The translations under genes were made by a program, and so were the position numbers. From Clostridiales bacterium (lineage in GTDB: Bacteria; Bacillota; Clostridia; Oscillospirales; Acutalibacteraceae): 46,046 bases of DNA. Below are positions 23,218 to 31,122 of this stretch, piece after piece. The notes below the pieces were generated by a model. That model saw only the letters and a list, made by a program, of their open reading frames with translations, had not been told where the DNA came from and did no database searches. Location: positions 1 to 46,046 of the forward strand of contig JAIKWV010000023.1 of NCBI GenBank assembly GCA_024684435.1. The letters are read 5' to 3'. How positions within the stretch are numbered: the first letter of the stretch is position 1; every line of letters begins with the position of its first letter.

Positions 23218-24071
23218 TGTCAGAGATTTTTGAAAAGTTGTCGCTCTATCTCAATTATCCGTTTGTCAGGTATGCCCTGATCGTCGGAGTGCTTATCGCC
23301 CTTTGTTCGTCGCTCCTCGGCGTGACCCTTGTTCTGAAACGTTTTTCGTTCATCGGAGACGGCCTTTCCCACGTTGCCTTCGGCGCAATGGCGATAGCGG
23401 CTGTGGTCGGTCTGACAAATGAAATGCCCCTTGTGCTTGTGGTAACCGTTGTCAGCGCGGTGCTGCTTCTGCGCACAGGACAGAACGCAAAGATAAAGGG
23501 CGACGCCGCCGTAGCGATGATATCCGTGGGCGCTCTGGCAATAGGTTATCTTTTAATGAATATCTTTTCCAAGTCAAGCAATTTGTCCGGAGACGTCTGC
23601 TCCACGCTGTTCGGCTCGACATCTATCCTCACCCTGACAAAAACGGAGGTCTGGATATGCGGCATCCTCTCTGTTCTCGTCATTGCGGTGTTCCTGCTTT
23701 TCTACAACAAGATATTTTCCGTCACCTTTGACGAGAATTTTGCCCGCGCCACCGGAACGAAAGCCGGGGCATATAATCTTCTCATCGCCATAGTTATCGC
23801 CGTGATCATTGTGCTTGCCATGAATCTTGTGGGATCTCTTCTGATCTCGGCTCTGGTGATCTTCCCGGCGCTCTCGGCTATGCGCGTGTTCAAAAACTTC
23901 AGAGCCGTAACGATCTGCTCCGCCGTGTTTTCGGTGAGCTGCGCCCTGCTCGGGATACTGATCTCGATACTTGCCGGCACACCAATAGGTTCGACCATCG
24001 TGGCGGTGGATATCGCAGGCTTCTTTATTTTCTTTATGGCAGGCGCCTTAAAAGGAGGTATAAAACGATGA
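23217..24071 (+). CDS. znuB: Zinc ABC transporter permease
   Basis: This 284-residue ABC-3 family membrane protein has about eight membrane segments. The start region FVRYALIVGVLIALCSSLLG, LKRFSFIGDGLSHVAFGA and MNLVGSLLISALVIFPALSA are typical of ZnuB/MntB-type permeases. It works as a dimer with ZnuC and receives metal from ZnuA. It overlaps the next gene by ATGA. Confidence 0.93.
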   Translation: MSEIFEKLSLYLNYPFVRYALIVGVLIALCSSLLGVTLVLKRFSFIGDGLSHVAFGAMAIAAVVGLTNEMPLVLVVTVVSAVLLLRTGQNAKIKGDAAVAMISVGALAIGYLLMNIFSKSSNLSGDVCSTLFGSTSILTLTKTEVWICGILSVLVIAVFLLFYNKIFSVTFDENFARATGTKAGAYNLLIAIVIAVIIVLAMNLVGSLLISALVIFPALSAMRVFKNFRAVTICSAVFSVSCALLGILISILAGTPIGSTIVAVDIAGFFIFFMAGALKGGIKR

Positions 24072-24616
24072 AAAGAACGGTTTGTATTATTCTCACTTTG
24101 ATAATGCTTGTTTCTCTTGTCGGCTGCGGTTCTTCATCGGAGGGCAAATCCGCACCGGGCGGTCAGGTGAAAACCGTAGACGACGTGTTGAGCGAAAGAA
24201 TGGATGAGGACGGCGGGACTACATCCCCCGGCGCGTCTTCAACAAAGCCGTCAAAAACCGCCGGACAGGTGGACGCGGGACCTGTGGACATTGACCTCAC
24301 AAAACTCAGCTCCACCCTTGTTTACTCGGAGGTTTACGATATGATGAGCTCTCCCGAAAATTATATCGGCAAGCGCGTCAGAATGAGGGGACCTTTCACC
24401 TACAGCAAAGGAGACGGCAGATATTATTATGCCTGTATCATTTCGGACGCCACCGCCTGCTGTGCCCAGGGAATTGAATTTTTGCTGAAGGATGGGAGAA
24501 CTTCCCCCGAAGAGTATCCCGCGATAGACACAGAGATAACTGTGGTGGGGGTCTTTGACACATACTATGAAGGCGCAAACCAATACTGTCAGCTTATCGA
24601 CGCGGTAATGGAGTAA
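24068..24616 (+). CDS. Lipoprotein with an OB-like domain, zinc operon
   Basis: The protein has 182 residues and starts behind AAAAGGAGG, overlapping znuB by four bases. The lipobox is VSLVGC (Cys19). A linker rich in Ser/Thr/Gly/Pro (about 20-70) leads to a beta-rich domain: MSSPENYIGKRVRMRGPFTY, YYACIISDATACCAQGIEF and EITVVGVFDTYYEGANQYCQ. The CC-x-QG-x-EF region recalls the end of the YcgQ/TIGR03943 family found in zinc operons; this is from memory. It probably sits on the outer face of the membrane and assists zinc uptake. Confidence 0.8.
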   Translation: MKRTVCIILTLIMLVSLVGCGSSSEGKSAPGGQVKTVDDVLSERMDEDGGTTSPGASSTKPSKTAGQVDAGPVDIDLTKLSSTLVYSEVYDMMSSPENYIGKRVRMRGPFTYSKGDGRYYYACIISDATACCAQGIEFLLKDGRTSPEEYPAIDTEITVVGVFDTYYEGANQYCQLIDAVME

Positions 24617-24694
24617 GCAATTGATATACGTTAAAATTTTTTGGCAACGGAACAGGACAGAGGATTTGCCCCTTTACCAAAGGGCGTCCCCGTA

Positions 24695-24723
24695 TTGCGG
24701 GATCCTGCGGGATGTGATATAAT
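24695..24723 (+). promoter_or_regulatory. Promoter of the alarmone synthetase operon
   Basis: TTGCGG at 24695-24700 is followed after 17 bp by TATAAT at 24718-24723, about 40 bp before the synthetase start. A small CCCG/CGGG hairpin overlaps the -35 box. Confidence 0.55.
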
Positions 24724-24764
24724 CTCAACAGGATGTATAACACAGCGCAGAGGAGTTTGTTTTT

Positions 24765-25361
24765 ATGGAAGCAGAAAACAGCATATACGGCGGTCGATAT
24801 CCGGAAATGGAAGCGGTGATGAACTCTCTGGCGGAAGATATCCGCGCCGCCGCAAAAACGGTCAAAGAAAACACCGGGATGAACCCGGTGGAGCATTTGA
24901 AATACCGCATCAAGACGGAGGAGAGCATGCGTGAAAAATGCCGCCGCCACGGCATCCCCGAAACTGAAGAAAGCGCGTTGGAGACGATCCATGACGCCAT
25001 CGGTCTGCGGGTGGTATGTACTTTTCTTGACGATGTTTTCGCCATACGGGACTACTTGTTTTCTCTGCCTGACCTTGAAGTTGTAAACGAAAAGGATTAT
25101 ATCCGGGACGTAAAACCAAACGGTTACCGAAGTTTACATCTGATCGTCAGAAAGAACGGATATTATGCCGAGATACAGATACGCACCATATCCATGGACA
25201 CATGGGCGGCGCTCGAACATCAGATACGCTACAAAAAGAACGTGGGCAAATCCGCGCTGATATTTGACGAACTCAAGCGATGCGCGGACGAGCTGGCGTC
25301 AACGGATGTTTCCATGCAGATCATCCGTGCGGCTATCAATGAAAAGGATGATAGATCATGA
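24765..25361 (+). CDS. Small alarmone synthetase (RelA/SpoT synthetase domain)
   Basis: This 198-residue protein is a single synthetase domain, so it is of the RelQ/RelP class rather than a long Rel. It shows HLKYRIKTEESMREKC, DAIGLRVVCTFLDDVFAI, the loop KPNGYRSLHLIV and YAEIQIRTISMDTWAALEHQ. Such proteins transfer pyrophosphate from ATP to GDP or GTP, giving (p)ppGpp, and are controlled mainly by transcription. It starts behind AGAGGAG and overlaps the response regulator by ATGA, so alarmone synthesis is coupled to a two-component system. Confidence 0.93.
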   Translation: MEAENSIYGGRYPEMEAVMNSLAEDIRAAAKTVKENTGMNPVEHLKYRIKTEESMREKCRRHGIPETEESALETIHDAIGLRVVCTFLDDVFAIRDYLFSLPDLEVVNEKDYIRDVKPNGYRSLHLIVRKNGYYAEIQIRTISMDTWAALEHQIRYKKNVGKSALIFDELKRCADELASTDVSMQIIRAAINEKDDRS

Positions 25362-26035
25362 AAGTATTGCTTGCGGAAGACACCAGGGATCTGAACCGTT
25401 CCGTCACGGTGCTGTTTCAGATGCAGGGGTATGAAGTTGACAGCGCCTTTGACGGCGAACAGGCGTTGGATTTCCTGAAAAACGACAGTTACGACTGCGT
25501 CGTGCTTGACATAATGATGCCCAAGGTGGACGGTTACGGTGTACTGGCGGAAATGCGCAGACGCCACATTTCCACCCCCGTTCTTCTGTTGACCGCGAAG
25601 GCGGAGATCGACGACCGGGTGACCGGACTGGACGCCGGCGCGGACGATTATCTTCCCAAGCCTTTTGCCGTTAAAGAGCTGCTGGCGCGTATCCGCGCGC
25701 TGACGCGCCGCCGTAATATGGATGATTTTGAAGAACTGCGTGTGGGTGACACAGTCCTGAACGCAGACAACTATACTCTCTCTTCGGCAAATTCCGTCCG
25801 CTTGTCCAACAAAGAATTCGATCTGATGGCGCTGTTGATGTCCAACACCGATATCGCCCTTTCCACCGACTATCTTCTTGACCGTGTGTGGAAGCACGAT
25901 GAAAACGCCCATGAAGATACGGTGTGGTTATATATATCGTATTTAAAACGAAAGCTACAGGCGATCAACTCATCCTATACGATAACCGGAAGCAAGGGTG
26001 AAAGCTTTCAGCTTGCGGAGGTGAAGGGACAATGA
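25358..26035 (+). CDS. OmpR-type response regulator
   Basis: The protein has 225 residues. The receiver domain (1-118) has the acidic pair AEDTRD, the phosphorylation site in VVLDIMMPKVDG, LLLTAKA and the Lys of LPKPF. A winged-helix domain follows (about 130-222: VRLSNKEFDLMALLMSN, DTVWLYISYLKRKLQ). It is the partner of the histidine kinase whose gene overlaps it by four bases. Confidence 0.95.
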   Translation: MKVLLAEDTRDLNRSVTVLFQMQGYEVDSAFDGEQALDFLKNDSYDCVVLDIMMPKVDGYGVLAEMRRRHISTPVLLLTAKAEIDDRVTGLDAGADDYLPKPFAVKELLARIRALTRRRNMDDFEELRVGDTVLNADNYTLSSANSVRLSNKEFDLMALLMSNTDIALSTDYLLDRVWKHDENAHEDTVWLYISYLKRKLQAINSSYTITGSKGESFQLAEVKGQ

Positions 26036-27285
26036 ACGCGAAAGAGATACAAAAACTGCGCAGAAAATTTATCCTGATAGCTTCTGTTTCCTTTTTGCTT
26101 GTGACGGTTTTCATAGGCAGTCTTATAAATGCAGCGAACTATATCGTCACGCAGACTGAGATAAACTGGACCCTTGACAGGATCAGCGAAAGTCAGGACG
26201 CTTTTGACAAAGAGACAGAGCCCCGCCGGCCGCCGAGTTCGTTTTCCGTGGTGGAGATCTTCTCTCCGGCGTATCAGCGCAATAATTTTTATCAGATAAC
26301 ATACGATGAATCCGGCGAGGAGGCTTCCTATTTTTCCGGCAACGGCAACATAATGTCCAAGGAGTCCGTTACCGCCGCCGCGGAAGAGATACAAAAACTG
26401 CAGAAACAGCAGGGCCGTTATGAACAGTATTCCTTCAAATTGACCGAAAACAGCGACGGCACGACTTCACTTGTAATGCTTGATATCGGGATCGTGTTGT
26501 ATGCCCGTCTCCGTCTTGCCTATGCAAGCGTCGCTGTGGGCCTGATCGGAATGCTGATAACCGTAATACTCGTTGTCGCCATGTCGAAAAAAGTCGTTAA
26601 ACCGGAAATTGAAAACAGCCTGAGGCAGGAGCAATTTCTGACCAACGTGAGCCACGAGCTGAAAACGCCTCTTGCCGTCATCCGCTCCAACACGGAGATG
26701 CAGGAACTGACCGGCGCAGAAAGCGAGTGGACGCAATCCACGATCCGACAGGTGGATCGCATGAACAGCCTGATACAAAACCTGGTGATGATAACCAAAT
26801 CCCGGGAGATGGAAAGCAAGTCCGGCACTGAAAAAATAAACGTCTCTCAGGCCGTATCACAGACTGCCCAGGATTTTGTCAGCCGCGCGGAAAGCGAAGG
26901 CAAGGCTTTAAAACAGCAGATCGAGCCTGATCTTGAGCTGACAACAGACGGCAGTAAGATCCGTCAGCTTACAATGCTTCTGCTGGATAACGCGGTAAAA
27001 TACTGTGATGAAAACGGCGCGGTGGATATCGCCCTTGAGCCGCTTGCCAAGCGGGGGAAAAAAGGCGTACGCCTGACAGTTTCCAACGATTACGCCGCGG
27101 GCAAGGACGTGGACTGCGCGCGGTTCTTCGACCGATTTTATCGGGAAGACAAGAGCCACAACATCGACACCGGCGGATACGGTATCGGTCTGAGCATCGC
27201 GGAAAGTATCTGCACACAGCAAAACGGCAGTATCCGCGCCGCATGGCACAACGGACGTATATCGTTCATCTGCGAACTGTTCTGA
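26032..27285 (+). CDS. Sensor histidine kinase
   Basis: This 417-residue membrane kinase has two membrane segments (about 14-36 and 163-185) around an extracellular part of about 125 residues. Next come the phosphoacceptor helix NVSHELKTPLAVIRSN (His near 207), the N box LLLDNAVKYC and the G box GGYGIGLSIAE. There is no clear HAMP domain; the second membrane segment leads almost directly to the H box. The extracellular part gives no hint of the signal. It is cotranscribed with the alarmone synthetase and the response regulator. Confidence 0.94.
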   Translation: MNAKEIQKLRRKFILIASVSFLLVTVFIGSLINAANYIVTQTEINWTLDRISESQDAFDKETEPRRPPSSFSVVEIFSPAYQRNNFYQITYDESGEEASYFSGNGNIMSKESVTAAAEEIQKLQKQQGRYEQYSFKLTENSDGTTSLVMLDIGIVLYARLRLAYASVAVGLIGMLITVILVVAMSKKVVKPEIENSLRQEQFLTNVSHELKTPLAVIRSNTEMQELTGAESEWTQSTIRQVDRMNSLIQNLVMITKSREMESKSGTEKINVSQAVSQTAQDFVSRAESEGKALKQQIEPDLELTTDGSKIRQLTMLLLDNAVKYCDENGAVDIALEPLAKRGKKGVRLTVSNDYAAGKDVDCARFFDRFYREDKSHNIDTGGYGIGLSIAESICTQQNGSIRAAWHNGRISFICELF

Positions 27286-27343
27286 AGTTGTAAAAACAAG
27301 AATATTCGACGCACACCCCAAAGCAGTATTATTAAGAATAGAA

Positions 27344-27376
27344 AAAATGCACACCGAACCTAACGGTGTGCATTTT
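27344..27376. terminator. Bidirectional terminator
   Basis: AAAATGCACACCG at 27344-27356 pairs perfectly with CGGTGTGCATTTT at 27364-27376 around a 7-nt loop. It lies between two convergent genes and gives a T-tract on both strands. Confidence 0.9.
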
Positions 27377-27394
27377 CTGTCACTGTCATTGTCT

Positions 27395-28063
27395 TCACGG
27401 CTCCAGGGAATATCCCACGCCCTTTTTCGTGTCTATTCTTGCCTGCGCCTCAACACATTTTAACTTTTTGCGCAGGAATGAAATATATACATCCAGATTG
27501 TTATATTCGTTTTTTTCCTCCAGTCCCCAGATCTTTGTTATCAACAGCTCTCTCGGAAGGATACGTCCTTTGTTGATCATCAGATATTCCATGAGCTGGT
27601 ATTCTTTCTTTGCCAGCTTGACGGAGCTGTCTTTGCCGAACAGCCTGAAAGTGGTTTTGTCCAGCCGGAGGTCATATGCCTGCAGCATATCCGGAGATTT
27701 TATACCGCTTCTGCGCGTACGCGCCCGGATGCAGGCGAACAGCTCTCCCGCGGCCACCGGTTTTGTCAAATAATCATCCGCGCCGCTGTCCAGCACGAGG
27801 ATCTTTTCTTCTATCCGGAATTTTTCAGACAAAACGATCACCGGCGTTTGTATACCTTCGGCTCTGGCTTTAAGCAGGACATCCAAACCGCCGGGCTTCG
27901 GCAGCGTAATGTCCAACATCACAAGATCATATACGTCTGTGAGCATATAATCCAGACCGCTCGAACCATCGTATACAGCGTCAGTTTCGTATCCTTCTTT
28001 TCGCAGAACGGAACGAAGGTCTTTTGCCGTTTCTTTTTCATCTTCAATGATGAGGATCCTCAC
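27395..28063 (-). CDS. Orphan OmpR-type response regulator
   Basis: The protein has 222 residues and a GTG start behind AGGTGA. The receiver has IIEDEKETA, the phosphorylation site in VMLDITLPKPGG, and the Lys of LTKPV. The position usually held by Thr is Ser (VIVLSEK). The winged helix is at about 128-220 (VKLAKKEYQLMEYLMINKGR, LDVYISFLRKKLK, KKGVGYSLEP). No kinase gene adjoins it: the kinase at 26032-27285 is convergent and has its own regulator. It lies just downstream of the Dlt-like operon on the same strand but has its own promoter. Confidence 0.94.
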   Translation of the reverse strand: MRILIIEDEKETAKDLRSVLRKEGYETDAVYDGSSGLDYMLTDVYDLVMLDITLPKPGGLDVLLKARAEGIQTPVIVLSEKFRIEEKILVLDSGADDYLTKPVAAGELFACIRARTRRSGIKSPDMLQAYDLRLDKTTFRLFGKDSSVKLAKKEYQLMEYLMINKGRILPRELLITKIWGLEEKNEYNNLDVYISFLRKKLKCVEAQARIDTKKGVGYSLEP

Positions 28064-28099
28064 ATGATCACCTGTTTGCTTTATGATTCATCATTATCC

Positions 28100-28128
28100 A
28101 TTTTATCCAATGTTTTTGTTATTGTCAA
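28100..28128 (-). promoter_or_regulatory. Promoter of the orphan response regulator
   Basis: On the minus strand TTGACA (28123-28128) and TAAAAT (28100-28105) are separated by exactly 17 bp, about 35 bp before the GTG start. Confidence 0.75.
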
Positions 28129-28198
28129 GAACGGCGGGATATCCTCTGCCGGGAATGCACACATTTTGCCCCGACATCCGAATCACTCACAAAATTAT

Positions 28199-28250
28199 CC
28201 CCCCGACGCGGACCGAGATATTTTCGTCTGCTTCAGGGGGGTCAATTTTT
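28199..28250. terminator. Candidate terminator after the Dlt-like operon
   Basis: CCCCCC at 28199-28204 pairs with GGGGGG at 28236-28241, with an inner GACG/CGTC stem. T-rich sequence follows on the plus strand (TCAATTTTTATG) and ATAATTTTG on the minus strand. The Dlt-like operon on the minus strand ends at 28279. The plus-strand T-tract is better, although no plus-strand gene ends here. Confidence 0.45.
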
Positions 28251-28278
28251 ATGTTTTTTGACTGTGCTTTTCGGCGGC

Positions 28279-29286
28279 TCAATCAAGGTCTTCGTTCTCA
28301 CGAAGCGCCTCAAACTTTCCAAGATCTTCGTCCCAGTGTTGATATGCGTTGTCGCCGCTGTGTACGGGCAGAGAGTAATTTTCCTGAATATATTTTCCCA
28401 GGAACGCCGTCGCGGCGACAGTTCCGGAATAATTCAGATGATTGCCCTTGTCGCGGAAGCACGTCTGCATATCCAGCCCCATTTCCCGGTAGCACAGGTT
28501 CAGGTCGAGGAAGGGAACGCCGCGCTCTTCAGCGTACCGCTCAACGGCAAGATGACGCGCATAATTCCATGAAGCCGGCGATGGTATAGCCAACAGAATG
28601 GCAGCAGCGTTTTTCGATTTGCAAAAGTCGAGCAGGTCATCCATCTGTGCCGTGTTCCGTTTGTTCAACGGCTCTTCCTGATCGGTTTCCTTCATGTAAT
28701 CTGTGTTCCCCAGTTTGTATGTATGGGAATTGTACTTGTATCCGTGGGTGTTATAAAGCTTGCTTTTGAGGTCATGATCTTCGCTTTTCCAGATGTTGTG
28801 GAACTTAAAAACGGTAAACAGGTTTTCGATAAAGCTGTCGAAGTATTTCGGGTCTGCATTTTCCATGAAATACTCCAGAGAGTCGTCCTGATTCCTGACG
28901 TTGCCGTTTTTTAAATTGCGGTCGTACAGCATATCGGTCTCGATCAGTACCACCCGGGGAGACTGGGTCTCAAAAACGAGCTTGAGCAGCTCCAAGGAGT
29001 CCCTGATCTTCTGCCGGGGCTCAGCGCAGACGGTACTCGTCAATCCGTACTGTTTCCACAGATCAAGGGGAGAAAATCCGGAATACAGATCACTGTTGCC
29101 GACCCCGACGATCTGCAGGGTGTTTGGCTCATCAGACAAAAAGTTATATGAATCCTGCCAGCCGCTTTTGAGCTGGGATACCGCTTTTTCGGAAAAGCAC
29201 AGAAAGGAAACACCTGAGAGCAAGATCATGAAGATCAGCATAAAGGAAATGATCTTAAGAATTTCCGATGCTATTTTTTTTATCAT
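28279..29286 (-). CDS. DltD-like SGNH hydrolase, membrane-anchored
   Basis: This 335-residue protein has one N-terminal membrane anchor (about 11-32) and an extracellular SGNH-type domain. VGVGNSDLYSGF carries the nucleophile Ser in the DltD-like G-N-S form; VLIETDMLYDRN and the final DKGNHLNYSG (catalytic Asp and His) complete the set. DltD-type proteins work outside the membrane in D-alanylation of teichoic acids with the MBOAT protein. It is shorter than typical DltD (about 400), so acylation of another polymer is possible. It is the last gene of the A-C-B-D operon, 15 bases after the MBOAT gene. Confidence 0.85.
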   Translation of the reverse strand: MIKKIASEILKIISFMLIFMILLSGVSFLCFSEKAVSQLKSGWQDSYNFLSDEPNTLQIVGVGNSDLYSGFSPLDLWKQYGLTSTVCAEPRQKIRDSLELLKLVFETQSPRVVLIETDMLYDRNLKNGNVRNQDDSLEYFMENADPKYFDSFIENLFTVFKFHNIWKSEDHDLKSKLYNTHGYKYNSHTYKLGNTDYMKETDQEEPLNKRNTAQMDDLLDFCKSKNAAAILLAIPSPASWNYARHLAVERYAEERGVPFLDLNLCYREMGLDMQTCFRDKGNHLNYSGTVAATAFLGKYIQENYSLPVHSGDNAYQHWDEDLGKFEALRENEDLD

Positions 29287-29301
29287 ATTTCATCCATCTC
29301 T

Positions 29302-30891
29302 CTAAAAATTCGCATAGATCATATCTACCGCGCCGTAGCCTTCTCCGTAGGCTCCGAAAATGATTACTATAAACAGCGCCGCGATGTAGACAGGCACTTT
29401 TATATAATAGGGAAGCGCAAAGATCTTGCCGCGAACGTCTACGCCTTTCTCACGAAGGATACTGACCAGCAGCAACACGGCAAAGCCGACGGCTATCGCT
29501 CCGTGATCGTAAAGGCTCATGCCGAACCGGGCTTCATGCCCCGCCGCGAAAACGGAAAAGTCGATCTTTGTTATCATTGAACGGAACATCTGCGCGGCGG
29601 TCTTCAGATCCTGCGCCCGGAATATCAGCATTCCGATAAGGACGATAAAGAAGGTGCGCAGCTGACGGAACAGGGCAAAGGGCTTTGAGGTCTGCCTGTC
29701 GATCTTCAGCTTTTCGGACAGCTTTTGGAAAAGCGGCTCCAGCAGCATGCCCAGCGCCATCAGTACATAATAATACAGGCCATAAACTATGTATTTCCAC
29801 CCGGCGCCGTGCCAGAATCCGTTTGTGAACCAGACAAAGAACAGGGCGATCAGGGTGGGGATAAGGGTGGCGTAATAGGGCCTGAAACGGTTCTTTGTTT
29901 TGGCGGATATCTTGCGGAATCCTTTTGAAAATGAGACGCCGAAGAAGACATAATCCCTCAGCCACACGCCGAGAGTTATGTGCCAACGCTGCCAGAAATC
30001 GCGAATGGACTTCGCAAAGAAGGGGCGCGCAAAGTTTTCGGGCAGCTGCAGTCCCATCATCTCTCCCAGACCGCAGACGATGTCCATGACCCCGGAAAAT
30101 TCACAATAGAGCTGCAGGGTATAAAACGCTATGCCCGCCGCCACGGTAAACCCGCCGTATTCCGTATGGTTGTCGAATACCGTGTTGACCAGCATAACGG
30201 CGCGGTCGGCGATCACTACCTTTTTGAAAATGCCCCAGATCACCCGCAAAAAGCCCTTGCTGACATCCTCGTAAGTGTTCGCTTTTCCTGCATTCAACTG
30301 TGTGCCGAGTTGGGCATATTTCGCCACGGGACCTTCGACAACCGTAAGCATAAAGGACAGATACAGCGCGATCCGCAGGGGATTCTTTTTCGCTTCGATC
30401 CTGCCGAAGTAGATGTCGGCAAGATAGCTGATGCCTTCCAGGACAAAGAAAGACAGACCCACCGCATGGACCACCGAAAGGGGTTTGATATGCGTTGAGA
30501 AAATTGCGTTTACGGTCTGAACGAAGAAATCGTCGTATTTACAGACCAGCAATATAGATACGATGGACACAACGGCAACCGTAAAGACACAGCGTTTGTA
30601 TATTCCGTAACGGTCACGTATCTTTTTCCTTTTTCCCTTCTCTTCCTTCGGTACCTGTTTCACTTTGCGCTGCATGGTGTCGCCGAGGAGCTGTATCAAC
30701 AACCCGGCTCCCCAGGAAATAAGTATGCAGATCAGCAGGGATATCACATGCCCCTTCGCGGTAAAAAAGTAAAACACAAATGATCCGAGAAGAAGCACGA
30801 ACCATTTTATCTTTTTGGGCGACAGGCTGTAGAGCAGGAAGGTGCCCCCGAAGTACAGGAGAAAAAACGAAAAAGTATTATAAGCGATCAT
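29302..30891 (-). CDS. DltB/AlgI-like MBOAT acyltransferase
   Basis: This 529-residue polytopic membrane protein has about eleven hydrophobic segments. The MBOAT signature is clear: ARPFFAKSIRDFWQRWHITL, LRDYVFFGVSFSKGF and the catalytic His in FTNGFWHGAGWKYIVYGLYY. It would take an acyl or aminoacyl group from the carrier protein and pass it across the membrane. It is longer than most DltB (about 400) and nearer to AlgI/PatA-type proteins. A charged loop (KQVPKEEKGKRKKIRDR) follows the second segment. It overlaps the carrier gene by ATGA. Confidence 0.9.
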   Translation of the reverse strand: MIAYNTFSFFLLYFGGTFLLYSLSPKKIKWFVLLLGSFVFYFFTAKGHVISLLICILISWGAGLLIQLLGDTMQRKVKQVPKEEKGKRKKIRDRYGIYKRCVFTVAVVSIVSILLVCKYDDFFVQTVNAIFSTHIKPLSVVHAVGLSFFVLEGISYLADIYFGRIEAKKNPLRIALYLSFMLTVVEGPVAKYAQLGTQLNAGKANTYEDVSKGFLRVIWGIFKKVVIADRAVMLVNTVFDNHTEYGGFTVAAGIAFYTLQLYCEFSGVMDIVCGLGEMMGLQLPENFARPFFAKSIRDFWQRWHITLGVWLRDYVFFGVSFSKGFRKISAKTKNRFRPYYATLIPTLIALFFVWFTNGFWHGAGWKYIVYGLYYYVLMALGMLLEPLFQKLSEKLKIDRQTSKPFALFRQLRTFFIVLIGMLIFRAQDLKTAAQMFRSMITKIDFSVFAAGHEARFGMSLYDHGAIAVGFAVLLLVSILREKGVDVRGKIFALPYYIKVPVYIAALFIVIIFGAYGEGYGAVDMIYANF

Positions 30892-31121
30892 ACTTCTTCA
30901 CCGCAGAGCTCGGCGATAAAATCACGCACGCATTCGGGTGTCGCAAAATTTTCGGGGACAACGTCTCTCAGGGATATGTCAACATCGTAAGCGTTGCACA
31001 AAGCGGATACGAACATTACCATGGACATGGAATCCAGTACGCCCTCTTCCATAAGCTCGGTCGTTTCGTCAACCTGCGCGGTGGGGTTGATCTCTCTCAG
31101 GATGTTCAATATAGTTTCCAT
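30888..31121 (-). CDS. dltC: D-alanyl carrier protein, DltC-like
   Basis: This 77-residue carrier has the normal DltC length. MEEGVLDSMSMV carries the Ser that receives phosphopantetheine, and it fits the DltC form EGLLDSMGTV better than the DSL of fatty-acid carriers. It is loaded by the adenylating enzyme whose gene ends two bases upstream and delivers to the MBOAT protein. Confidence 0.9.
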   Translation of the reverse strand: METILNILREINPTAQVDETTELMEEGVLDSMSMVMFVSALCNAYDVDISLRDVVPENFATPECVRDFIAELCGEEV

Positions 31122-31122
31122 G

